This document shows positions 23,618-36,321 of a DNA stretch of 64,000 bases, in pieces. Under the pieces are notes generated by a model. It saw only the letters and a program-made list of their open reading frames with translations. It did no database searches and had not been told where the DNA came from. Where the stretch lies: positions 40,724,501 through 40,788,500 of the forward strand of contig NC_073339.2 in the NCBI RefSeq assembly GCF_027580225.2, read 5' to 3'. The translations under genes and the position numbers were made by a program. This stretch comes from Misgurnus anguillicaudatus (taxonomy: Eukaryota > Chordata > Actinopteri > Cypriniformes > Cobitidae). Position 1 is the first letter of the stretch, and the number at the start of each line of letters is the position of its first letter.

Positions 23618-25357
23618 TATGTGAATATATATTACAGTATATATATTTATATATAAATATTTTTGCTCTAAATCCGAGTAATCATGGTGTAACGCCGTTC
23701 AGAATGCAATAAACAACACAATGATTTGGTCATCTAAGTGCACAGAAGAAGAATTGGGTGAACAATGGCGTGTGCATGTCGATGTGCAAGAGCTTTTTCC
23801 CTGGTAAAAGGAGATTTACTGAATATATTAGCATATTGACTACATTTCTGAGTCTTTTACCTTTTTTTTCCAGAAAATACAGCGAAGAGACACTGGAGAT
23901 TTTTTAAGTGTTGAGATTTTTGCATGTACTTTTGCAATGCCAATGAAATGACTAAAGTAAGATTTGTGAAATCGCTGACTAATACAAGCATTGCATTTGT
24001 CGGCTTTTCATTGCCATTAGAGTGAAATTACTAAACCTTAACATAAGAGCCTGATAAAAAAATCCTCATTTACAAGAAATCATGTCAGATGCACTTAAAG
24101 GGGTTTGCATCTGAGCTATTTTTATTCAAATTGTATATTGCTTTTCCAAATTTCCCTTTTTTTTGCATTGTTTTATGTTTGCTTTAATTCTGAAAAGCTG
24201 CTGAACAGTTAATGAATAAATGAATGATTCTTTTCTAGTCCTTATCTTAATCTTTATTTTATCTCATCCTGTCATATCCTTTCCTTTTTTTAATCCTTTT
24301 CTAGTCTAGTCTAGATTTTTAAATTGGGTGAAGAATATAAGACTTTCCCATGCAAAACGTGGCACCATGAAGCGTGTGTGTTGGATGGTTGCCAGAGCAT
24401 CTAACATGTTTCTGAGTTTCAAAGTGTTTTTTAGTGTGTTGCTATGTGGTTGCTATGGAGGTCTGGTTGGTTGTTAGGTAGTTGCTTACTGGACCAAGTC
24501 AAAATAGCCCACTGGCAATTCTCTAAGATATTGTTATCTCTAGATCGGTACAGCTTGGGTCCTCGTTCAATGCATTTATTGCTCACGTTATCACCCACAA
24601 GGTGAAAATGATGTTTACTTTCATTTCTTAAAAGTAATAGCACACCTCTGCTCCATCATATCCATAGCCAAGTTTAATATATGGGGTTAGAGCTGTTTAA
24701 GTCTATAACTCTCAATTATGCCAATCACTCCTGATCATTTGGGCAGTTACTTTACACTGTACATAATCAGTCAGGCGCAAATCTGTTCATCCATTTTCCT
24801 ACCCCCGCTTTTCGCTCCTTCTTTTCCCTCTTTCTCTCGACTTGTACCGATCGATCATTCTCCGGTTTCTTTCGACCTGTCACGGATCAATAACTCTACA
24901 CTTCTCTACTTTCCTTTTGTCTGACCGCATTAGACCGCTGCTGCTTTTCCTCTGTCTGTTTGGAGCTTTGCAATCTCATTTGTCATTTCAGGGTTAATTG
25001 CTATTAGCTGCCAATTTATCATAATTTCTCAAGTTTGGCTTTTTTTAGAGGCTTTAGAGATTATGAGTGGTTTGAGCTGAACGTCTGTAATAAAAAAAAT
25101 GAAAATGTAAAGTGACATTAAGTACTCTTAGTTGTCTTGTAGGGGAAGTGTTTTTACCATCATTATTTTGGTGATGTTTGCAGGCTGCAAATCTAAGAAA
25201 ACTTGATAATATCTATTTTTTCCATAAAGCAAATCACTTTAGTATTATTGGAAATATTGTCAAATCAAATTCACCATGATATAATCATCATGAGCCGGAA
25301 GTTGAACAAAAGTCGATTTTAAGAGAACATAGATACTGATAAAATGGATGCAGTACC
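23618..25357. other. Intron stretch, no gene
   Basis: AT-rich at first. About 24376-24480 has imperfect repeats of ggttgctatg-like words common in fish DNA. The rest is unclassified, with no exon-like frame. Confidence 0.5.
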
Positions 25358-25415
25358 TTGAATGCTTTGTAGATGGCTTTGGGTAAAAGCGTCTGGCAGA
25401 TGAATAAATGTAATT
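25358..25415 (-). repeat. Interspersed-repeat tail, reverse orientation
   Basis: The reverse complement contains catctgccagacgcttttac then ccaaagccatctacaa, the same tail type as at 4555-4600. Confidence 0.55.
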
Positions 25416-28011
25416 GTAAAACAGGAAATCAAATCACATATACTAAGACTGTAGACTGGGGCTGCACAATATATCGTTTCCATCGACATCGCGTGGCATG
25501 GATTTGTATAAGTCACATTGCAGAACATTTTTTCTGAAGGAAAATTATTTCGGATGCCCTTATCAGTGTTACATGATTTGAAAAATGTTTTTGAACAACA
25601 GGGAGAAATCATTATACAATAGAGCTATACAAGAATCGCAAGGCAGATATTCATTTCTCTAAAACATTCTCGTATAACAGAAAAACAAATTATTGCAATG
25701 TCAGTTTTCCCCCAATATCATGCAGGCTTTCTGTAGACCCTCATTATGTTGTGTCAAGCTTTAGTTCGTTTCAAACATTTCAAGGGATGTTATCATTTTA
25801 TGAATGGCCAAGTTAGTTTAGGGTGTTAAATGGAAAAATTCAGAAAAAAAATAATTTATTTTAAAATAATCAATAGGATGTGTAAACTTGCTGTTAGCTT
25901 GGGAATACATTGTGCTGAAAAGGATTATTCAGATATAGACAATTTCAATAATTTGACATCTTCTTGTGAATTGTTAAAGCAGGATTTTCTGATTAAAAAA
26001 CATCCAACAACGCAATCATTATTCAGTTTTTTACTCTAAAAGGGGTCGCATACCGGATGAGAAGCGCTGCATCGTGTCATGAATCTAAAAAAAACCAACA
26101 CATTATTTTATATGAATGTACACACACTGTTAGACTTTTTATTGTATATATACTGTAACTGTCCCATTACAGTACCATAACTGTACATGTTTTTACAGTA
26201 TGATGCCTTTACCGCAGTTCCATTTCACAGTATAATACCCTTACTGTAACCTAGTTTTAAAAAAAAATATTGCCTTGAAGGGTCCCGGGTCGCCCATGTC
26301 GTAGGTTTGTAACACTACCACAGTGCCACAAAGTCACTTAATAAAAGTTACTCGCTACACCCCCCAAGTAGCCTTTTCTGTCACTCTCCCGATACTCCGA
26401 GGAGTGAAATCTTGGTGTCACTAGTGTTTTGAAGTCTTGAGGTCAATTACAAAATCTGACGGTCAAGCATTTATCCATAATCCCTTTCTTGTTTATATCT
26501 ACAATTCTCAATAAATTATTTACACTGCTGAAAAACAATTCACATTTTGAAATTTGCTTTAATGCTAAAAGCATAACAAATAAAATCTATTTCATTTCAT
26601 ATATATATTTTATTTTTCCATTTTATATGCTTTTATAACACTGTTTTATTCAACTACAGTAGCACTACTGCTGTTGTTTTACAGCAGTCTACCGCAAATT
26701 CAAAACATACAGTAAATCACTGTAAATTAAATATTAATATCCATAATGCAATGCATATTACAGTAATGAACTGGAAAAGAAAATCATCGTATTTTACTGG
26801 GCATTTTGTGGTAAGTAACTGTACAAATAACAATTAAGCTTAACAGTGCAGGCTGCGTCTGACGGCGGCTGTCCGATTTGACCTTAACGCTGCACAAATC
26901 ACTACGCGCGACAGAGTGCCACTCACATAGTTTAGCATTTAATAACATTGTATTTGTCCTAAATCGTTTACGATTAACATAGGCTGCTAACGCATATTTA
27001 TGCATCTTGAAATAGCTATCTGACTAAGATCGTACCGCAAACATTTTTTATGTGGTTTGGCTATTCGTTTATGCTGATCGGTGTGCTGCTCTCTGTAAAG
27101 TAAAGCTGTTGAGGTGTTCACACTACGTGAATGATCCACAAAAGGAGGTCACACACTACATGAGCTGAGAACAATACTGTTACCCAATGACTCTATCCGG
27201 TCCCCAAACCACGTTTTGTCATGAAAAAAAACATGCGAGAAGTGGAACAACACTTGAGAAATGACGTGAAACAACACATGAAACAGGAATTGTTTATTTA
27301 AAAATGGACTTCAGAAAGAAACTAGCGCAGCAAGATGTTTGCATTATTATCTGCTCTGAAAAACCCAGAAAAAAGAAAAAAACAAAGAATATGGGTAAAA
27401 GAATGAATCAGCATACAGTACCTCAACTTATTCCAACACGTGACATCATGGGATGCCAAGTCAGACTACAGGGTCAGATATTTATCATGCTAGAGCCTCT
27501 TTGTTGTGTCTTTGACTAGTTTACACGTAAAGATTGGCGAGCGCTGATCATCTGCTGATTTGCCCCCAATCGCAGCCCAACCTGTCGATGACCATCAAAT
27601 CGTCATGCGCATAAGTTAATTTAGTCTATAGGTATGCGCGAGCATAACCAAAACAACAATGGCTGCCTGTTGAACTGTGTGTTGTTCTGCTCAAGATACT
27701 CAAGCGGTTATTAACGCTTCTCAAACAAAGTTTACAAAATTTTGGTATACTGATAAACCTACTTTATCATCCATCTAAACAAAACTGCTTTGTGCTTTCA
27801 CCTTTTAGACTATTTGTATTTATGGCTCTGTGGAGATTGCGTATGTGCGCAGGCTTGTAGTCTTTCTTTACCAGGTAGCATCGCCATCTACTGGCCTGGC
27901 CAGCGTTGTTGTGTGTACCTGTTTTTTTCCCCCGATAAAGCAAAGAAAAAATATTTTTCTGTTTTACACTACATTTTTGTTGGGTTAACATAGCCTAAAA
28001 CCTCTGTAGTG
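25416..28011. other. Intron stretch, no gene
   Basis: Contains a solitary end of a gggctgcacaatatatcg-type hAT-like repeat at about 25459 and a run of ctgtaa/ttacag words (26110-26780) probably from a decayed palindromic repeat. No coding exon recognised. The open frames at 25830-26039 and 27304-27519 are short and match nothing. Confidence 0.45.
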
Positions 28012-28490
28012 GGGTTTCCATTCAAACATGAAGCGAAAAACAAGCAAATGCAAATGCCTTTCCATCAAGTTGTTCGAGCAAATAACGGTGGTATTGGTAA
28101 CCTAATAAACAAAAGTAAACAAAACAAGGCATGCCTAGAAAATGGAGACAGGACTGCATTTGGTTACGATTGGACAAGTTATTAATTTACTAGCAGTGCA
28201 GCTTGTAACTAAATGCTATGCACAGAAGAAGGAATGCAGAATTTTTGATGCAGGCACTAGCAGCAAGGGCATTGTGACAACGTCAAGCCCCATATATGCG
28301 AAAGACAACAACCTTGTGGGTTTAGTGTTCGCTACGTCAGAATTTATTTGGCAAATACGTTTTCTTCTCCCATTATTTGTATTTACCCCTTTTTCGCACA
28401 AGTCAAAAACCACCTCAAGCGAGCGTAAAAACTTTTATTTTTATTCAAAATTAGGAGTTTCAATCACTCGTTTTGTATGCGATACATTAA
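28012..28490 (+). mobile_element. Fold-back MITE arm, forward
   Basis: Starts gtggggtttccattcaaaca and ends near atcactcgttttgtatgcga. The same sequence recurs in reverse at 29788-30430 with about 80% agreement by eye. The 119-residue frame within it is chance. The two arms may be one long-TIR element opened by later insertions. Confidence 0.72.
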
Positions 28491-28652
28491 AATGCGCATA
28501 AAATTGTGGTGATGGTAACCCGGCTTTCAATAATGAAAACCATAGAGGTTCGAGATTAAACCAAAAGAACACAAAATATAGTAAAGCAGAAGTGTTAATG
28601 AGGACCCCATGACAGCATGTCTGGCATTTGTTGAAAGCATAGCGACCCAATT

Positions 28653-28967
28653 GTGATGTCGGGAAAGCTTTCATGGTCAGATAAGACCAAGAGCAAGCAA
28701 AATGTGTGGCACAAATCTACAGCCCACACCTCAAACAAACCATACCTGCCTACAATGGCCTCATGCTGTGGGTCTGCCTTTCATCAGCAGGGACCGGGGC
28801 ATCTTGTTAAAATAGAAGCAAGAATTGATGCTGCAAAATACAGGGAAATGTTGCAAGAGAACAGGTTTTATTCTGCATTTTGGAAGAGGCTTCATCTTTC
28901 AGCAGGATTCCCAACACAAAGCCAAATTAACACTGGAGTGGTTTATGAAGGGGAATATTCAATCTAA
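28653..28967 (+). pseudogene. Tc1-like transposase C-terminal fragment
   Basis: The 104-residue frame ends with GPGHLVKIEARIDAAKYREM followed by LQEN, FWKRLHLSAGFPTQSQ and TGVV. This is the familiar order of the DDE half of a Tc1 transposase. Upstream SWSDKTKSKQNVWHK resembles the second catalytic aspartate block (WSDKTK). Terminal repeats were not found, so it is an orphan fragment lying between the two fold-back arms. Confidence 0.8.
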
Positions 28968-29787
28968 TCAGTCCAAATGAGAATCCGTAGTGCTAAATTG
29001 CAATCCGCACAAGTGTGATCCTGTTAAACTAAACAACCTGAAGCCAGTCTTCTCGAAAGTAAATGCTAAAATCACACAGTACTGAAAAGTACTTTAACAT
29101 ATAAACCATGTGGCGTTGACACCATCATTTTTTTTTTACAGAATATATCGCTAAACCAATGCAGAATCAAAATGCATAATTTTAAAGATTTCTTTGAAAT
29201 AAAAAAAACTTCACAGAGGGATTACAAGTTTTCGATTAAGAATATTTGGCTCTGGCGGGTGTCACAGTATGCATATAAATGTTAATATCACACGTCTTAA
29301 ACCTGAGCTGAGGTTTGCATTGTACGCTCTCAGCACAGGGTGTCTGTCAGCTATAATGACCTCCATCTCATTGCTTTTTAGTCTTCTGATCATTTGATCA
29401 CATTCACAGCTCATTAAAACTGCGACGTGTCAGAGCTCATCCGAAGAAACCCTCAATTAAAATGATCTTTACTGAGCTGAAAACATGGCAACAGTTTGCA
29501 AAAACGCGTACTTGATGGTGCAGGGAATTTTCAACCTTTTTGATGAGCAAAAGAGTTTTAATTGGCGGAAACATGCACAGTTTTTCTGTTTATTTTTTAC
29601 TTTTAAAAAGCTGTGATTTAGTTTAGGTGAATATTTTTCACCCTCATTTCTTAACTTTCAAGGTTTTTCCCGGGTGGGAGGGGGTGTGTAATTGTTGCCT
29701 CACTGCAAGGTTCGAGCCCTGGCTAGGTCAGGTGGCCTTTCTGTGTGGAGTTATAGCCATGTCACCATGGTTGTATGCACTTTTTGA
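28968..29787. other. Intron stretch with a SINE-like fragment
   Basis: At about 29675-29755, tgcctcactgcaaggttcga then gccctggctagg and ctgtgtggagtt matches a truncated tRNA-derived fish SINE. GGTTCGAGCC at 29709-29718 fits an RNA polymerase III B-box. The remainder shows nothing I can name. Confidence 0.5.
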
Positions 29788-30430
29788 AGTTTCGCATCAA
29801 AACGAGTGATGGGGAAAAGTTTTTACGCTTGCTTGAGGTAGTTTTTGACTTTTGCGAAAAAGACAAAATGCGAATAATGAGAAATGGAAACGCATTTGCT
29901 GAATAAATTCTGACATAGGGAACATTAAACCCACAGATTGACCGTCCAGTTGTTTTTCTTTACAATATATGGTGCTCGATGTCATCTTAACTCTTTCCCC
30001 GCCATTGACGAGTTTTCAGCAGAGAAAAAATATAGATATGGATGAAAAGTTTTTTTCCTGTTTTATATGTTTGTTTGAAAGTAGAGGGTGTGTTCTTTCA
30101 TTTGATATTTTTGTATGTTTTCCTGGAAGGCATTTTGTGAAAATCACCAAAAATTCTGGCGGGCATTTTTTTCAAAAAATGGCTGGCGGCAAATGAATTA
30201 ATGTCCTTGTTGCTAGTTTCTGCATCAAAAATGCTCCATTTATTTTTCTGTGCACAGTCATGTCTCCATTTTCCAAGCGTGCCTTGTTTTGTTTACTGTT
30301 GGTTACTAGGTTACCAATAGCATGATCATTTGCTTGAACAACTTGATGGAAACGCACCTAATTCGCATTTGTTTTTCTTTTTTTGCGAATTTTGTAAAGG
30401 ATTTGCTTCATGTTTGGATGGAAACCCAGC
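29788..30430 (-). mobile_element. Fold-back MITE arm, reverse
   Basis: Reverse complement of the 28012-28490 sequence, ending ttcatgtttggatggaaacc. It is interrupted by a TTAA-flanked insertion at 29991-30197. Confidence 0.75.
29991..30197. mobile_element. TTAA-flanked MITE (CTCTTTCCCCGCCA), copy 1
   Basis: Flanked by TTAA at 29987-29990 and 30198-30201, at the exact place where the reverse arm departs from the forward arm. The left end ctctttccccgccattgacg matches the family at 34285-34780. The right end is decayed. Confidence 0.75.
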
Positions 30431-30561
30431 TAGTGTAGTTTACTCCGGGTATTCTCCGGGCCAAAAACATGCAAGTTAGGTGAATTAGAGAAACCAAATT
30501 TCTCATCCCCCAACTTGTGTATAGATTAACCTGTTCTCGCCATAAATATAGCCATAAATGA

Positions 30562-30633
<72 letters not shown>

Positions 30634-30911
30634 AAATATAAGCATTTACAACAAGTTACAGATTTTTTATGACATCATTTTGCACGTCATCTTCTCATCA
30701 GATTCCAGGCTGTCAAGTAAATTAAACTCTATTTTAAAAGTGGGAGGGGCCAATCATTATACCCCACCCTAACTTCCTGTTTCAATGGAAATTACGCCAA
30801 CACCTCAAACATAGCTGCTGATTTCAAAGCTTTAAAATGAGCTGCTTTGTTTTTGGGGGGGATCTTTTAAGAGCCCCTATTTTCCTTTTCATGATTTTTT
30901 GGTGTCAGTGT
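30431..30911. other. Intron stretch with (GAAA)n
   Basis: Holds the tetranucleotide tract at 30560-30635 and otherwise unclassified sequence. Confidence 0.5.
30560..30635. repeat. (GAAA)n microsatellite
   Basis: About 19 GAAA units. Confidence 0.95.
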
Positions 30912-31155
30912 GTTAAAGAGCACCTATTGTCTGATTCATGTTTTTACATTTCCTTTGGTGTGTAAGTGTGTATTAGTACATGTTAACGATATGCAAAAGG
31001 TACAAACCCCAAAGTAAACAATGATACGAGTTATCGTCTCCAACGTAAATCTCTTTTTTTTTGACTTAAACAAACACACAGATTGTAGGCAACAGTTTAC
31101 TTCCTGGGATTGGTGATGTTGACAAGACCGACATTATCATAATTCCTCCTGCTTG

Positions 31156-32800
31156 GACAGGGGCATCGGACTGGGGGTAAAACCAGTAGTGATTACCAGG
31201 GCCCCAATGGGAGAGAGGGCCCTTGAAAAGTCTAGAATATATTTTATTTTACCTTGATATTAGCGTTTCCTAATTAAATTTCATAATGAATGTCAGATGA
31301 AATGTAAAGTTAGTATATTGGCTGAATAACTGTTTGACTGACTACATTTTGTATAGGTAAATCTGAAGTCTAACGGTCCCACCGCTTGCTAATGCGCCAA
31401 AGGGTTTAGGCCAGTGGTCTCAAACTCCCGGCCCGCGGGCCATTTGCGGCCCGCCCTCCCCCTGTCTGCGGCCCGCGTCACCTTTCAAAAATATAACATA
31501 ATCTGGCCCGCAGAAAAATTTTCATTCACTTTGTTTTATTTTCGTTTGATTTTTGATTTAAACGTTCTAGTGTTCGTTCACATGTCGCGTCTAACAACGC
31601 GTTAAAACGAGTCAAAGCATTATACTTTCCAAAGTGCTCGGGAGCGGAAGTTGCGCTCCGTGGCGTGGGTCGCGTCACCCGTTGCTACGCAGCCATGAAC
31701 CGCGCGCGCTCCGTGTGTCGAGGATACGGAATGCGTGATCGGATTTTAATTCCTCAACTGAACCTCGCGTCAATCATATCATTGTCACCATGCGATCAGT
31801 TAATCTGATCGGGACCTTGTAGTGTTTGTCCAGAGAAGATTTTGTTACTTCCGGGTGGATACTCAACTGTTACTCAGAGAAGATCGAGCTGCGGTGGGCT
31901 TAGTTCACCTCACGTCACCGCATCTAATGGAAACACCGCATATGGAGGCAGAGCGGTAGATGTAATGCAACACATTTTAAACTACAGATAAGAAAAGAGC
32001 CATCAAAGTGCCCAGGTTAAGAAAAGAGAAAAGATGTGGAGAAATGTAAAGAAGATAAAAGTATGTATACTGCTATATATAATGAAGTATAATATATTAT
32101 CATGTAGCTTACTATTCAATTACACATAGAGCAGTATTATTTTTTTCCTGTCCAACTAGCTTATATAACATGGACTACCCATTCAAAAGTTTTAGGATCA
32201 CTTTCACTTATTCATATTTTTCCACATATTATAGAACATTTATTAAAACTGAAATAACAAAGAACATAATGAAGTCAATACTATGACTGAAAAACAATCC
32301 AAAATAAATCAAAACAGAAACACTTACTGGTGGTAATTTTTATAATAGTTTATAAATGTATACAGAAATTTAATTTGTTAGTTCAGTGCAAGGTTATAAT
32401 AGGTCTTAGTTAAGATAAGGTCAAGAACAGATTTACTTACTTTTATAAAGTAATGTATATTAAAAAGATAAAACCACTGCTTAAATATTTTCAAGTATTA
32501 TTATACATTAAATAATATAAATTTAACATGACATTTACAGAAATATTGTACTTTGAACGTTAAAATAGCACTGCGGCCCCCCGATGAAATTTCTGTCTTA
32601 GAAATGGCCCCAAGCCAGTTTGAGTTTGAGACCCCTGGTTTAGTCCATCTGCACGTGCATTTTGTTTATGTTAGTTGAGCGTCTGGTGGAGCGCAAACTT
32701 CTGCGATGCGGTTGAAATGTCTTTCTCAGAGGAAAATGGGGGGGCCCATTAGGACTGCCTATGCATAGGGCCTGGGACCTTGTGCTACGCCCCTGCGCTT
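31156..32800. mobile_element. Repeat with GGGGCATCGGACTGGG / ...ACGCCCC ends
   Basis: Left acaggggcatcggactgggg with agggccccaatgggag pairs loosely with ggggggcccattaggactgc and ttgtgctacgcccct at the right. It is interrupted by 31412-32637. Confidence 0.5.
31412..32637. mobile_element. hAT-like element, CAGTGGTCTCAAAC family, copy 1
   Basis: Ends CAGTGGTCTCAAACTCCCGG and TTTGAGTTTGAGACCCCTG are inverted repeats. The flanks gtttaggc (31404-31411) and gtttagtc (32638-32645) are an 8-bp duplication with one mismatch. The body (1.2 kb) lacks a transposase frame and is closely similar to copy 2 at 43281-44503. Confidence 0.88.
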
Positions 32801-33063
32801 GGACTCACAGCCTGTATGTTAACTCCAGTTAGCATTGCATTGTGACTGTATCTTTCAAAAATGTCACATTTCCGACTGACGTCAGACGTATTCAGGCCAA
32901 TCACAATGTACAGATTAGCTGGCCAATCAGGGACAGAGAGCTTTTCAAATAAAAATGTACAGTATGTGGAAAATAATGTGTTTTTAGCCATAAACCACGC
33001 GAACACATTGTATTATACCAAATACTTAAAATATTTTTTTAGCAATGAAAAGGTGCTCTTTAA

Positions 33064-33405
33064 GAGTATGTGTGTGTTAGTACATGTAAACAATCGGGCT
33101 CGTATTTATCATATTTGTATCGTATTCGAGCTGATCTTACAAATATGGTAAGGAACATCACATTTCCGGCATACGCTTGAGGTATACGGCCAATCACAAC
33201 GCACTGGATAGACGGCCAATCGGAGCACACGCGCTTTCTCAGTACGATGAGCTTTGACGTGTTTCAGTAAGGCGGGGCATAGTGGAGCAACAATAATGTA
33301 CGGTATGTGGAAATAAAGTGTTTTTAAACCATAAACCACGTGAACGCATTGTATTACACCAAATAGACCAAATTATGTTTTTAGCAATGTAATAAGTGCT
33401 TTTTA
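33064..33405. mobile_element. Tandem partial copy of the TTAAAGAGCACC family
   Basis: Immediately after the right end of the previous element, gtgtgttagtacatgtaaac resumes the interior of the same family. It runs to ttttagcaatgtaataagtg and ctttttaaaac, a decayed right end. Confidence 0.65.
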
Positions 33406-34284
33406 AAACAAATAAAGTCCACATTGGTGATACTGTATATACTGTATACAGTATATATGAGTTTCTAAGCAAAGTATGTGCACAGTTTATGTGTGCTAAG
33501 ACTACGCTTTGCAAACCAATCCCAAGATTCACCTAAGAAAGTTAAAGAACCTTTACACCATCTAGCTCTTATTTCGAAAGATCAATGGAAATTTGATTTG
33601 TCTTAATGTGATTGCTTTAAAGAGACTTCGATAGTGTGTGTGAGGCATGTCGGGGAGGGTTACATCAATATGCAAAGTGCCAAGTTCCTGCTAAAAGCTT
33701 AATAGTCCTCACATGAATGGACGGATAGATTGCTAGCAGGAAAAGGCCACGCTATCTGGCCAAAGTTAGTAAAATTTAATTTTACTGATGAAAGCGAAGT
33801 TTGAATTGAAAGATGAGAATGATGTATGTACAGGAGCAGAGAGAGGGGAAGAGAGAGTTTCCATAGCGATGTCCTTGCGAGGGCTTCCAAGTTTCATTGA
33901 AAGCCACGGTTTCAGTCATTCATCAGTCATTCTTGTCTTTATGAAGAGAGGCACTTTGTCTTATTAAATACAAGCAGGCTGTTTTACCTTCTCCCAGTCC
34001 AGCTAACACCCTTTCACACACGGTCACGCGCTTTGTACGCTAACGCGCTGCATCATTAGTCATACTGTGGGGTTATTGCACATCCCAAGGTTCGGTTTTG
34101 TGAGGGTAACTGCTGATGATGCTAAAATTATGAGTCAGGGAATGTCCTATGAGGGTGCGTCTGTGCCTGGAGCAACATTTCATTGCTCAGAGGATGCTCA
34201 GTCCTAGCTTGGGAGACTTAAAGGTGAAGCATGTCATTTGTTTCAGCGTTCTCATATAAAAACTGAAAAGTTGGTTTACTCAAC
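33406..34284. other. Intron stretch, no gene
   Basis: No recognised frame or transposon end. About 33600-34200 looks non-repetitive and could be ancestral intron. Confidence 0.45.
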
Positions 34285-34780
34285 TTAACTCTTTCACCGC
34301 CAGCGTTTTTTAAAAAAGTTGCCAGCCAGCGCCAGCGTTTTTCATGATTTTCACCAAAGTTTAATGCCTTCCAGAAAATGTTCTTCTTCAAATATATAAA
34401 CATACAATATACCAAATGAAAGAACAGACCCTCTGCTTTCAAACAAAAAAAAAACGTTTCATCCTACCTTAATTGGTTCTTTTGTAATCAGCTTTTGAAT
34501 ATGGGTAGGTTTCTGCAAAACCACCACATTTTGAGTAAAAAGCAGAGATAATTCCATTTTTGTGACAGACTTTTCATAGAGATCCCATTCAGAGCGATCT
34601 TTAAAACAGACACGGACATGCAGCAGCTTGCCATAGGGCAATACTTCCGGGTTTAAAAAGTTGCGGCGCCACCTTGTGGATAATAGCGGTATTGCGGAAA
34701 GACGGAAAATCTCGTCATTGGCGGGAAAGTGTTCTCTCTTAATTGACGAGATATCTCGTCAATGGCGGTGAAAGAGTTAA
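34285..34780. mobile_element. TTAA-bounded MITE (CTCTTTCACCGCCA), copy 2
   Basis: An 18-bp perfect inverted repeat ttaactctttcaccgcca (34285-34302) / tggcggtgaaagagttaa (34763-34780), bounded by TTAA. TTAA targets are typical of piggyBac- or Kolobok-type transposases. Inner words cgtcattggcggg and gatatctcgtcaatgg add hairpin. No coding content. Confidence 0.88.
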
Positions 34781-34859
34781 AGGGGACTTTCACAAGACTT
34801 TTTTTAAAATGTCAAATAAATCTTTTGTGTGCGGAACATAGGTGGACCATAATATGTTG

Positions 34860-35790
34860 TGTGCGCCGTTTCCACACGGACATATTAAGTGGCGAAAGTC
34901 TCCGCGTTCAGCGCAAGTCTTCTGTCAAACATATGACATAATTCGGCAAAGCAGAAAGATTTCTATTTACTTAGTTGTATATTCGTTTCATTAACGTTTA
35001 CGGGGCCGCTTACGTGTCGTGTCTAGAAGCGTGTGTTAAACGCGTCAACACGCTGTTTTGTTCTTTCAAAAGTGTGTGAGAGGTTGCGCGTCTTTCGTTG
35101 CTACGCAATCATGAGTCGCGCTTCTGTGTCTGTGACAGCGAGAATAAGAAATGCGTGATCAGATTTTTCATCTACACCATCATATCATTGTCACATTGCG
35201 ATCATCAGTTTATCTGGTCGGGACAGTGAAGAGCAGCTTACTTAGCTGTTACTGAGCGGCAGGGGGGTTCGTTAGTTTAAGTCACAGCTTACATTGGCAA
35301 CACAAGCAAAGATTAGGAGAAACGTGCAAAAGATATGAGTCTAATAAGTATCATTATTTTTATGAAGAGATGGTACATAACCAATTCAAAACTGTGACTT
35401 AAAAAAATCCAATAAATCAAAACAGAAACATTTTTTGGTGGCAAAAATGTAGGCTAATAGTTAATTAATACATAATAATACATGTATTCAGGAATTGAAT
35501 TTGTTAGTTTAGTGCAAGGTTTTAGTAGAAAAAGTTTAAGAGAAGGTTAAGAAAAGAGTTACCTACTGTTATAAAATAATGTAACAAAGTATGTTATTTA
35601 ATGGAGAACTTTGCAGCAGTATTTTATTTATTATTCTTTTTATTTTATATATATTTTATATATTATATTTTAATAAAAAGTGTTTTAAAAAGTGTAAACA
35701 AATTGTTAAAAAAAGTTTATAGTAACAAACAACCTGCAGTTTAATGTTTGCACCGAACCGTGATTTGTGTGTACCGTTACACCCCTAAAA
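34860..35790. mobile_element. Diverged third member of the CAGTGGTCTC family, fused to another repeat end
   Basis: ttcgttgctacgcaatcatg, gaaatgcgtgatcagatttt and catatcattgtcacattgcg parallel the interior of the copies at 31412 and 43281, but with many more changes and without the CAGTGGTCTC ends. It finishes in gcaccgaaccgtgatttgtg ... ccgttacacccct, the end of a different hAT-like family. Confidence 0.6.
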
Positions 35791-36321
35791 ATATCATATA
35801 GATAATTTATCATAACATGTTAAAATTGCCACATTGTAGGTGTGATAAAAATGTGGCTTTATGGGTGTGTCCTTAAAAGCAAATGAGCTGATCTCTGCAC
35901 TAAATGGCAGTGCTGTGGTTGGATAGTGTAGATTAAGGGGCGGTATTATCCCTTTCTGACATCACAAGGGAAGCCAAATTTCAATTACCTATTTTTTACA
36001 TGTTTGTGGAGAATAGTTTACCAAAACTAAGTTACTAGGTTGATCTTTTACACTTTATGTAGGTTGCTAGAAGCACTGGGGACCCAATTAAACATGGAAA
36101 AAGTCAGATTTTCATGATATGTTCCCTTTAAATACCGCCCCAGTGACAACTTTTGTACCACTTTTAGTGTAGGAATGTTCCCAGAAACAAGTCTTAGATA
36201 TTTTTCCTAAAAACTTCTTTCAAAGTTAAACACAGGTGAGATATTTTTAGTAAAGGATATGGGTAGATAAGTTAGTCTTGGAAAAACTGGAGGAGAAATG
36301 TTTTAAGTTTTAGTAAAGTCT
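35791..36321. other. Intron stretch with repeat pieces
   Basis: Contains a fragment like the 7150-7344 family at about 36123-36170 and other undefined repeat text. No gene. Confidence 0.45.

Larger units (their letters stand above)
30912..33063. mobile_element. TTAAAGAGCACCTATT element carrying nested insertions
   Basis: Left ttaaagagcacctattgtc and right aaaaggtgctctttaa are inverted repeats. The body is expanded by a second repeat (31156-32800) that itself holds a hAT-like element. Body words such as ggccaatcacaatg and acattgtattataccaaata recur in the tandem neighbour (33064-33405) and in 61953-62792. Confidence 0.72.

Noticed and set aside
28142..28501. 119-residue open frame
   Set aside because: Wholly inside a MITE arm repeated in reverse at 29788-30430, where the frame is not kept.
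29700..29720. tRNA gene suggested by the B-box GGTTCGAGCC
   Set aside because: No A-box at the right distance and no cloverleaf arms. It fits a truncated SINE instead.
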